In this document: positions 45,027-50,911 of the stretch, piece after piece
Layout: each line of letters opens with the position of its first letter
Position numbering within the stretch: position 1 is the stretch's first letter
DNA from: Candidatus Gastranaerophilales bacterium
GTDB taxonomy: Bacteria > Cyanobacteriota > Vampirovibrionia > Gastranaerophilales > Gastranaerophilaceae
DNA: 50,911 bases
Reading direction: 5' to 3'
Assembly (NCBI GenBank): GCA_947624935.1
Contig: CANQML010000003.1
Coordinates: forward strand, 1 to 50,911
Notes under the pieces: generated by a model
Told to the model about the DNA's origin: nothing
The model's database searches: none
What the model saw: the letters and a program-made list of their open reading frames with translations, nothing else
Position numbers and translations under genes: made by a program

Positions 45027-45291
45027 AAATCGAATACTCTAATTATAACAAGAGCATATTATTATTAAAAGCGCGCAAAAATAAAAATTGCCTAATCGGA
45101 CAAGATTGTTAAGTTAATGTAAAGAGCGATTTTTGAATATTTATATAAAAATAGAACATTTTAAAACAATTTTTTGAAAATTTTCGTCAAAAAATTAAAA
45201 TTTACGGACAAAAAATGTAAAAAATACAATTTTTCAGCTCAAAATTTTTTGTAAATTTTTGTAACAAAAATTATGTAAAGGTTAAAAAAAA
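45027..45291. other. AT-rich intergenic stretch with no gene seen
   Basis: 265 bp between two minus-strand genes, dominated by A/T homopolymer runs with recurring AAAATTTTT. I see no ORF, terminator or known RNA. Confidence 0.6.
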
Positions 45292-45513
45292 TTAAAAATT
45301 CAAAAGTTCTGAAACGGAGATATTAAAAGCGGAAGCGATTTTAACGAGGGTAATGTATTTAGGTTCGACTATAGCCTGCTCAATTCTGGACAAAGTGGAC
45401 GGTTCAATACCTCTGCCGTAGCACACCTGACCGAGCGTGAGTTTTTTAGATTTTCGCAATTTGTGAATATGTTGACCCAAATTTTGTAACAGGGTTTCTT
45501 CATTAACTTGCAT
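45292..45513 (-). CDS. XRE-family helix-turn-helix regulator, 73 aa
   Basis: Cro/CI-type DNA-binding protein: LGQHIHKLRKSKKLTLGQVC, YGRGIEPSTLSRIEQAIVEP, FNISVSELLNF. The start at 45513 gives the usual short N-terminus; the in-frame start at 45561 would add 16 hydrophobic residues foreign to the family. A palindrome overlaps the chosen start codon and a second lies 40 bp upstream, suggesting autoregulation. Confidence 0.85.
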   Translation of the reverse strand: MQVNEETLLQNLGQHIHKLRKSKKLTLGQVCYGRGIEPSTLSRIEQAIVEPKYITLVKIASAFNISVSELLNF

Positions 45514-45561
45514 ATATGCAATTTTAATGCTAATATTAAAGAAAAAATTGCACGCATGCAA
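45508..45561. promoter_or_regulatory. Two TTGCA-N4-TGCAA palindromes, probable operators
   Basis: TTGCATATATGCAA (45508-45521), a perfect palindrome covering the regulator's start codon, and TTGCACGCATGCAA (45548-45561), with the same 5-bp arms. They are 40 bp apart, close to four helical turns. No other copy was noticed nearby. Confidence 0.55.
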
Positions 45562-45617
45562 AAAATATAGAGTAAATAAGCTGATAAGCCAATAAGCGAA
45601 TAGGCACGTTACAGGAA

Positions 45618-45667
45618 GTCATTAAGACGATAAGACGTTAAGACGTTAAGACGTTAAGTTCGTATAT
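45618..45667. repeat. Iteron array upstream of pilin gene
   Basis: GTCATTAAG, ACGATAAG, then three ACGTTAAG units and TTCGTATAT, matching 20827-20859. Just before it (45571-45604) lies a second small array built on AATAAGC. Confidence 0.65.
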
Positions 45668-45703
45668 AAAAATAGGTAATAAACAATATAAGGAGAAATA
45701 GAA

Positions 45704-47050
45704 ATGAAAGAAAAAGAACAATCAAACTTAAATCATGTCATTGCGAGGTGGCAAGCCACTCATCACATAGAGTTTTGCGAATTTGCCAATATGCGAGCGG
45801 AGCGTCGCAATCGCAAGACTGGTGAAATCCGACGATTATGCGATTACGACGGCACTAACGTGCCTCGTAATGACAAAGCTCAAAGTCATGGCGTTCCACG
45901 TCATTGCGAGGAGGGCGTAGCCCGACGCGGCAATCCATTGAGTGGATTGCTTCGTCACTTCGTTGTCTTGAATTTTGACAACTCGCAAAAGCGTGGTTTT
46001 GCTCGTTTGGACGTGCTGGGCGGCTTACGCCGCGCGGCGCACTTGTCAAAATCCGCTCCTCGCAATGACGGTATCAGTAGCACTCCACAGAGCCTAATTA
46101 ATGATAAGGGCTTAGCGCGAGCGAGCAGAGGGCGAGCTTTGTCGTCGAAAATGACTAAGTCATTGCAGACGACAAGCGCAGACCCGTTTAACGCGAGCGA
46201 GCAAGACTTCGCTTATTTGCCTATTCGCTTATTCGCTTTAAAACATGCCTCTACCCAAATTATTCGGGGTGCGGCAAAAGCGCGGTTTCGCCGCACCTTA
46301 CGGGCTGGGCTCGCTGACGCTCGCACGGCGCCCTACCGAAAATTTGGTTTTACTTTGGCAGAGATTCTCGTTACCTTAGCCGTCATCGGCATAGTCGCTG
46401 CCATGACAATCCCCAATCTTGTTCAAAGCTATAAGAAAAAAGTTGTTGAAACAAAACTCGCTAAATTTTACAGTATAATGAATAATGCCATAAAGCTCGC
46501 TGAAGTTGATTACGGTCCGCAAAGCACTTGGACGGATTACCATATAACTCAAGACTATGACGATGAACATAACATGGTGTTTGATAAAGGTGATAAGTAT
46601 GATGTGGTTGTCAAAAAATATTTTGCTCCGTATTTAAAAATAACAGGTTCAGAGGAATTTAATGATGTGCCGATTACCTCTTATGGCGGACCACAAAAAG
46701 TTTATTACCTTTCTGACGGTAGTGCATTTGGTTTTAGCACACATGAAAACAGAGAAATATATTTTTATCCCAACAACCCCCAAAAATGTTTGCAAAATTC
46801 TAATGATTCAATGGGTTCATGCAGGTTTGTATTTGCTTTTTTACCTATTATAACGTACGATTACGATAAGCGATATAAATATAATAGAGGTAACGGTATG
46901 CAGCCAAACTTATTAGATTGGGATGGAAAAGAGGATAGCCTTAATAATAATTCTAAACTTGGCTGTAAAAACGGCAACGGTTGGTATTGTACCGAAGTCA
47001 TTCGCCGCAACGATTGGAAGATACCTGATAATTATCCTTACAAATTCTGA
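45704..47050 (+). CDS. Type IV prepilin-like protein with a 215-residue repeat-built leader, 448 aa
   Basis: Class III site YRKFG/FTLAEILVTLAVIGIV with predicted cleavage G215/F216, followed by AAMTIPNLVQSYKKKVVETK. Everything between the native start (MKEKEQSNLN) and YRKFG is translated repeat: element A (residues 12-57), element B (66-122), element D (about 136-169), a GGTGCGGC/GCCGCACC hairpin block, and short arrays. The frame is open throughout. AAGGAG lies 9 bases before the ATG. The mature part shares its C-terminal block (YCTEVIRRNDWKIPDNYPYKF) with the pilin at 49585. The end overlaps cca by 13 bp. Confidence 0.8.
   Translation: MKEKEQSNLNHVIARWQATHHIEFCEFANMRAERRNRKTGEIRRLCDYDGTNVPRNDKAQSHGVPRHCEEGVARRGNPLSGLLRHFVVLNFDNSQKRGFARLDVLGGLRRAAHLSKSAPRNDGISSTPQSLINDKGLARASRGRALSSKMTKSLQTTSADPFNASEQDFAYLPIRLFALKHASTQIIRGAAKARFRRTLRAGLADARTAPYRKFGFTLAEILVTLAVIGIVAAMTIPNLVQSYKKKVVETKLAKFYSIMNNAIKLAEVDYGPQSTWTDYHITQDYDDEHNMVFDKGDKYDVVVKKYFAPYLKITGSEEFNDVPITSYGGPQKVYYLSDGSAFGFSTHENREIYFYPNNPQKCLQNSNDSMGSCRFVFAFLPIITYDYDKRYKYNRGNGMQPNLLDWDGKEDSLNNNSKLGCKNGNGWYCTEVIRRNDWKIPDNYPYKF
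45737..45874 (+). repeat. Element A, copy 2 (138 bp, in pilin leader)
   Basis: Same GTCATTGCGAGG / CCTCGTAATGAC ends and exactly the same length as copy 1, with substitutions that keep the reading frame open (VIARWQATHHIEFCEFANMR). Confidence 0.85.
45900..46069 (+). repeat. Element B (170 bp MITE-like, in pilin leader)
   Basis: Perfect 14-bp terminal inverted repeat GTCATTGCGAGGAG / CTCCTCGCAATGAC. The first 12 bases equal the end of element A, so the two are related. Internal inverted repeats (CAATCCATTGAGTGGATTG) are present. No transposase. A solo left end recurs at 49400. Confidence 0.8.
46111..46210 (+). repeat. Element D, copy 1 (about 100 bp, in pilin leader)
   Basis: GC-rich block beginning GCGCGAGCGAGC and ending GCGAGCGAGCAAGACTTC. 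An inverted, diverged copy lies at 49184-49282 outside any gene. Confidence 0.7.
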
Positions 47051-48426
47051 ACAAATTTTACAGCCTCATCGCGAGTTGTCACATCACCCGCGATTTGTGC
47101 ATCCAATAGTGCATCCATAATTTCGCCCAATTTCGGCGACGGTTTGAGTTTCAAAATCCGCATAACCTTGTTTCCGTCTAAAAGCTTTGGCAGAGGTTTC
47201 AAGCTCTCACGTTTTGCCAAATAAAATTCAAGCAGACGATTTAAAGCCGTAATATTCCGTTCAACCATTTCATCCGTAATCTCAACCCCGCGCGCCGAAA
47301 GCCTGTCCGCCATTGCAAGAATAATATTATCAATCGCATTCAAATCAGATTTTCTCACAAATCGCATCATAACTTTATCCGTAACATCGGGTGCAGACAT
47401 CACCTGCGACGGGTAAATATGGTTTTTAATCAAATACGACACGTATTCGACCTGTTTGTTTGAAAAATGCATACCCTTTAAAATATCGTGCGCCATTTTT
47501 GACCCGACATCATCGTGTTTAATGAACCTGTGGCGACCGTCCTCAATTGTCCATGTCGAAAATTTGCCGATATCATGCAAAAATCCCGCAAGTTTTAAGT
47601 GTGAAATCCTTGGCAGACCTCCAAAATCAATGCGGTTGAGGTGCTTTTTGACATTCTCACTTGAATTATTATAAATTTCGTTAATCTGCTTTACCGTTTC
47701 GATTGAATGATGAAACAAATCCAAATGGTGGTGCGAATTTGGCGGAACTTTTTTTACATCAAGCATAACAGGGAAAATCTCAGTCAAAAGCCCGCAATCA
47801 TCCGCCAGCAAAAGTGTTTCATGTACATAATTTCCGCCAAACATCTTTAAAATCTCATAATTTATCCGCTCAAGCGCAGGTTTATGAATTAATTTGACAT
47901 TTTTACCTACAAAATCCAAAATACTTTTTGAAATTTCAAACCCCGTTACGGCATGAAACCTGAAGGCTCTAAGCATTCTCAAAGGGTCGTCCGAAAAATT
48001 TTGCTCGCATATCATATTAATTTTTTTGTTTTTAATATTATCCAAACCGCCAAACGGGTCAAGGATTTCAAGCGTTTTTAAATTCACCGCAACGGAATTA
48101 ATTGTCAAATCACGGCGCTTTAAATCGTCGTCGAGTGAATTATTTATCGGATTTGTTATATCAAGATAATTCAATTTATCCCTGAAAACGAGCCTATAAA
48201 TCTTGTTTTTTTCATCAAGCGGAACAAAAACCGCCATAAATTTTTCGGCAAGTGCGAGCGAAAACTCACGCGCATCCCTATCGGTTACGATTAAATCCCT
48301 GTCATAAGTTTTTTTACCCATCGCAAAATCACGAACGGCACCGCCGACAAGATAAATTTCGTTGTCAAATTCCTGCTTTATTTTATTTAAAATTTTATCG
48401 TTTTCAATTTGTTGAAGTAAATTCAT
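47038..48426 (-). CDS. cca: CCA-adding tRNA nucleotidyltransferase with HD domain, 462 aa
   Basis: Adds or repairs the CCA end of tRNA. Class II nucleotidyltransferase: IYLVGGAVRDFAMGKKTYDRDLIV (GG...RD and DxD), RRDLTINSVAVNL, DPLRMLRAFRFHA. An HD phosphohydrolase domain follows (LAGFLHDIGKFSTW, RFIKHDDVGSKMAHDIL). Poly(A) polymerase is the alternative for this family, but the overall layout is that of CCA enzymes with HD. Overlaps rsmE by 23 bp. Confidence 0.9.
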   Translation of the reverse strand: MNLLQQIENDKILNKIKQEFDNEIYLVGGAVRDFAMGKKTYDRDLIVTDRDAREFSLALAEKFMAVFVPLDEKNKIYRLVFRDKLNYLDITNPINNSLDDDLKRRDLTINSVAVNLKTLEILDPFGGLDNIKNKKINMICEQNFSDDPLRMLRAFRFHAVTGFEISKSILDFVGKNVKLIHKPALERINYEILKMFGGNYVHETLLLADDCGLLTEIFPVMLDVKKVPPNSHHHLDLFHHSIETVKQINEIYNNSSENVKKHLNRIDFGGLPRISHLKLAGFLHDIGKFSTWTIEDGRHRFIKHDDVGSKMAHDILKGMHFSNKQVEYVSYLIKNHIYPSQVMSAPDVTDKVMMRFVRKSDLNAIDNIILAMADRLSARGVEITDEMVERNITALNRLLEFYLAKRESLKPLPKLLDGNKVMRILKLKPSPKLGEIMDALLDAQIAGDVTTRDEAVKFVQNL

Positions 48427-49129
48427 AAATAATATTTCCTAACGCAACCGTGACGGCAGTTTCAGCCTTCAAAATAAGATTACCCAAAGTCAGCATATCG
48501 CAATTATTGGATTTAAAAAATTCAAATTCTCTATCGGAAAACCCGCCCTCGGGTCCTACGATTACAAGCAAATTTTCACCCGCTTTGACGGGCTTGATAT
48601 CTTTTAGTGTTTTTGTCGCTATGCGTTCGCAAAAAACAATTACCCTGTCGAACTTTTCGATAAGGTTTTCCAACGTATCGGGCTCAAAACATGTCGGAAT
48701 ATCCGCACGCTCGCACTGTTTTGACGCTTCGTACATGATTTTTTGCCACTTTGTTATTTTTTTTGCAATAACTTCAAAAGGCAAAGCACAATTGTCAGTG
48801 TGAACAGGATAAATCCCTTTGGCGCCGAGCTCGCAAGCTTTTTCCACAAGCCACGATTGCGCATCACTTCTGAGCGGACTTTGCGCAAGATATAATCCAA
48901 AAGGAAGGCTTCTATCAGATTTATAACGATTTTCAATTTTACAAATCACCTCACTTGCCGTAACATTTACGACAACAGTTTCGTATCGAATTTGATTTTC
49001 GTCAACCAATAAAAGTTTTTCGCCTTTTTTTATGCGCAAAGACTTTGCGATATGCCTGTAGTTATCGGCATCGCAGACGGTTATTTTGTCTTTGTCAACA
49101 CAGTTTGATGATATAAAAAAATGCGGCAT
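48404..49129 (-). CDS. rsmE: 16S rRNA m3U1498 methyltransferase, 241 aa
   Basis: SPOUT methyltransferase. N-terminal PUA-like region, HIAKSLRIKKGEKLLLVDEN, then the SAM knot VIVGPEGGFSDREFEFFKSN and LTLGNLILKAETAVTVALG. AGGAC five bases upstream selects the ATG at 49129 over 49141. Transcribed with cca, whose start lies inside it. Both act on stable RNA. Confidence 0.94.
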   Translation of the reverse strand: MPHFFISSNCVDKDKITVCDADNYRHIAKSLRIKKGEKLLLVDENQIRYETVVVNVTASEVICKIENRYKSDRSLPFGLYLAQSPLRSDAQSWLVEKACELGAKGIYPVHTDNCALPFEVIAKKITKWQKIMYEASKQCERADIPTCFEPDTLENLIEKFDRVIVFCERIATKTLKDIKPVKAGENLLVIVGPEGGFSDREFEFFKSNNCDMLTLGNLILKAETAVTVALGNIIYEFTSTN

Positions 49130-49584
49130 AATTGTCCTCATTTAAAGTATATACCAAACATGAAACTTACAAAGCGAATAGGTGAAGTCTTGCTCGCTCG
49201 CGTTTAACGGGTCTGCGGTTGACGTCTGCAATGACTGACGTCATTTTGCCGTCAAGCCTCGCCCTCAGCTCGCTCGTGCAAGTGAGTAAGGTAGTTAATA
49301 AGAGTGAATAAGTGCGTTAATAAAGTCGTTAAGACGATAAGACGTTAGGACGTTAAGTCGGTTACATTAAGCAGGCTCTGTAGAGTGCCACTATCTCCGT
49401 CATTGCGAGGAGGGCAAGTGCAGCCCGACGAAGCAATCCATATAAAGATGTAGACGCAAAAGTATGTAATTGGTGGGTGAAATGAAAATTGTTTCACCCA
49501 CCCTACTTTCTTGTGGTTTGCCACTGTTACTGAAACATGCCCCCTCGCCCCACGGGAGAGGGCTGGGGTGAGGGGGCAACACCG
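49130..49584. repeat. Gene-free 455-bp repeat cluster
   Basis: No gene seen. In order: an inverted copy of element D (49184-49282); iterons GTCGTTAAG, ACGATAAG, ACGTTAGG (49324-49360); a motif GGCTCTGTAGAGTG also found reversed in both pilin leaders; a solo end of element B (GTCATTGCGAGGAG at about 49400); a perfect 11-bp hairpin GGTGGGTGAAA/TTTCACCCACC (49472-49502); and a REP-like hairpin CCCCCTC/GAGGGGG (49540-49576). The last one is next to the pilin stop and could act as its terminator. Confidence 0.7.
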
Positions 49585-50538
49585 TTAAAACTTAAAAGGG
49601 TAATCCTCAGGGATTTTCCAGCCGTTACGCATAATTACTGCTGTACAATATCCCCTATCATTCTGCAAATTATTACATCCTCGAGTGGTATCTTCTCGCA
49701 ATATTTTGTCAATTTCATCCTTATCGGTCACTGTTGCCCATAGATTATTGCTCCAGCTATACGGTTGAACTCCATGCTGATATAAAACAGAAGCAGATGT
49801 AGACTGCTGCAAGTTTTGTAAAAAAAGGAAACAATCTATTCCGCCATTGCACTCCTCGGTAATTGACCCAAACGGAAAAAACAAGAAGTGAGGCTCTCTG
49901 TCCTTTGTAGACTGATTTGTTATAGCTACAGCACTGCCGTTTGCAAAATAAACATTAATGAAAGGATGTGTAGTACCATCAAGAGCCTTCATATCTTTTA
50001 CTTCCGTTTTTGCGCTCTTTAAATATGGTGCAAGATATTCATTAAAATATTCTTCTATAGAATACGGCATTAAACAAGTTTTAGAAGAATTCAACAGCAA
50101 CCATGAAAATTCTTCACCATGGTCAATTTCAGACAATTTAACTGCTTGATTCATTATTGAATAAAATTGTAACAATCTTGTTTCAACAACTTTTTTCTTG
50201 TAGCTTTGAACAAGGTTTGGAATTGTCATGGCTGCTACAATGCCAATGACGCCAAGGGTCACCAAGACTTCCGCTAAAGTAAAGGCGACATGTTTTAAAG
50301 CGAATAAGCCCTTATCATTAATTAGGCTCTGTGGAGTGTCGCTGTTGTTGTGAAAAACCCTCTCCCTAACCCTCTCCACTAGGAGAGGGCACTCTTCACT
50401 TCTTCCTCTCCCGATTTGGAGAGGATGCAGTTGTGCGAACGCAGTGAGCTTACAACAGCTGGTGAGGGCTCTTCTTCGGATTGCGTCACGACTACCGTTT
50501 TGTTTTGCTACTTTTTCATTTACTAATTCTTTTGTCAT
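49585..50538 (-). CDS. Type IV prepilin-like protein with REP-extended leader, 317 aa
   Basis: Class III site LKHVA/FTLAEVLVTLGVIGIV, with predicted cleavage A85/F86. The 85-residue leader starts MTKELVNEKVAKQNGSRD, then reads through REP-like CCCTCTCC/GGAGAGGG hairpins (LHPLQIGRGRSEECPLLVER) and the PQSLINDKGL segment it shares with the pilin at 45704. AAAGGAT precedes the ATG. The mature C-terminus YCTAVIMRNGWKIPEDYPFKF matches that of the 45704 protein, so they are paralogs. It has two Cys pairs in the distal half. Confidence 0.83.
   Translation of the reverse strand: MTKELVNEKVAKQNGSRDAIRRRALTSCCKLTAFAQLHPLQIGRGRSEECPLLVERVRERVFHNNSDTPQSLINDKGLFALKHVAFTLAEVLVTLGVIGIVAAMTIPNLVQSYKKKVVETRLLQFYSIMNQAVKLSEIDHGEEFSWLLLNSSKTCLMPYSIEEYFNEYLAPYLKSAKTEVKDMKALDGTTHPFINVYFANGSAVAITNQSTKDREPHFLFFPFGSITEECNGGIDCFLFLQNLQQSTSASVLYQHGVQPYSWSNNLWATVTDKDEIDKILREDTTRGCNNLQNDRGYCTAVIMRNGWKIPEDYPFKF
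50358..50475. repeat. REP-like hairpins inside pilin leader
   Basis: CCCTCTCC-ACTA-GGAGAGGG (50370-50389) and CCTCTCC-N6-GGAGAGG (50405-50424), within a longer CT-rich block, all translated in the pilin leader on the minus strand. Confidence 0.65.
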
Positions 50539-50589
50539 AATATTATCCTTTCATTTTCTTGTTGGGCTGAAAGCCCAACCTACATTTTT

Positions 50590-50634
50590 TTAAGTCGTTA
50601 AGACGTTAAGTCTTTAAGTCGATAAGTTCTTTAC
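50590..50634. repeat. Iteron array upstream of pilin gene
   Basis: GTCGTTAAG, ACGTTAAG, TCTTTAAG, TCGATAAG units about 50 bp upstream of the pilin start at 50538, as for the other repeat-bearing pilins. Confidence 0.6.
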
Positions 50635-50667
50635 ATTAAGCTGGCTTTGTAAGATGCCTCTGTTCTC

Positions 50668-50811
50668 GTCATTACGAGGCACGTTAGTGCCGTCGTAATC
50701 GCATTGTCGTCGGATTTCACCAATCCTGCGATTGCGACGCTCCGCTCGCAATGACATATTGGCAAATTCGCAAAGCTCTATGTGATGAGTGGCTTGCCAC
50801 CTAGCAATGAC
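50668..50811 (-). repeat. Element A, copy 3 (144 bp, intergenic)
   Basis: Reverse orientation; ends GTCATTACGAGG and CCTAGCAATGAC. It is 6 bp longer than copies 1 and 2 (two extra codons, ANMSLRAER versus ANMRAER). The same frame is still open although it is outside a pilin gene. The remaining bases to 50911 contain only a partial echo (GTGGCTTGCCA) and no gene I can support. Confidence 0.8.
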
Positions 50812-50911
50812 ATGTACACTAAAAACTCTATATGGTAAGTGGCTTGCCAAATGACGAATGCTACTATGCAAAGCTAATTGTGCCGAAGGCACATTAAACA
50901 CCTCACTCACT

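Noticed and set aside
45618-45667. CRISPR array
   Set aside because: Units are about 8-9 bp with no spacers and no cas genes nearby; they are short iterons.
45900-46069. Insertion sequence
   Set aside because: Terminal inverted repeats exist but there is no transposase and only 170 bp; treated as a MITE-like element.
50614-50910. 98-residue minus-strand ORF at the window end as a gene
   Set aside because: It is element A plus iteron sequence read through; it stops before the pilin gene, which has its own ribosome binding site, and shows no domain of its own.

Overview
The window looks like chromosome of a non-photosynthetic relative of the cyanobacteria, most likely a gut Gastranaerophilales (Vampirovibrionia/Melainabacteria). 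This rests on gene content, not on a marker tree. The ATP synthase cluster has the cyanobacterial layout: a, c, b', b, delta, alpha, gamma, with beta and epsilon absent. Type IV prepilin-like proteins (FTLAEVL..GIVAAMTIPNL) occur in four copies. A Na+-pumping oxaloacetate decarboxylase suggests fermentation. The DNA is AT-rich, and several proteins carry a short N-terminal F-x-G motif.

Layout. 1-1.3 kb: pilin-like gene and a candidate small RNA. 1.3-5.8 kb: radical SAM protein, AI-2E-type permease, coiled-coil protein, ferredoxin, homoserine kinase. 5.9-12.4 kb: a host mnmC-like tRNA methyltransferase gene split in two by a complete 5,332-bp integrated gokushovirus-like microvirus. 12.4-20.7 kb: FAD oxidoreductase, acyltransferase, CoA-disulfide reductase-like protein, EF-hand protein, thiC, sugar ABC permease, phosphohexomutase, XRE regulator. 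20.9-24.7 kb: pilin, then rpsE-rpmD-rplO-secY. 24.7-32.4 kb: leuC with a structured leader, sigma/anti-sigma pair, lineage-specific membrane proteins, glgC, purM-purN-purD. 32.4-37.1 kb: small membrane proteins and birA-oadG-oadA-oadB. 37.2-41.9 kb: atp operon. 41.9-45.0 kb: two tandem paralogous membrane proteins. 45.3-50.9 kb: XRE regulator, two repeat-laden pilin genes, cca and rsmE.

The main find is the microvirus prophage. It has the gokushovirus gene set: VP5-like nonstructural protein, VP3 scaffold, VP1 capsid, VP2 pilot, VP8-like DNA-binding protein and VP4 HUH replication protein. It also has three small genes I cannot assign, one of them on the strand opposite to all the others. It lies between 18-bp direct repeats inside dif-like 28-bp sites. 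It has no integrase gene, so use of host XerC/XerD is the obvious inference. The attachment site overlaps the last codons of rep. Integration therefore stops the host gene at codon 220 and fuses rep in frame to the 178 C-terminal residues of the host methyltransferase. Removing one repeat plus the phage restores an uninterrupted 398-codon host gene.

The second find is a set of repeats inside pilin genes. Three pilin genes carry different repetitive elements (a 138-bp GTCATTGCGAGG-bounded element, a related 170-bp element, REP-like hairpins and short iterons). All lie in frame between the ribosome binding site and the prepilin peptidase site, giving leaders of 85, 87 and 215 residues. The leader should be removed on maturation, which would explain why these insertions are tolerated.
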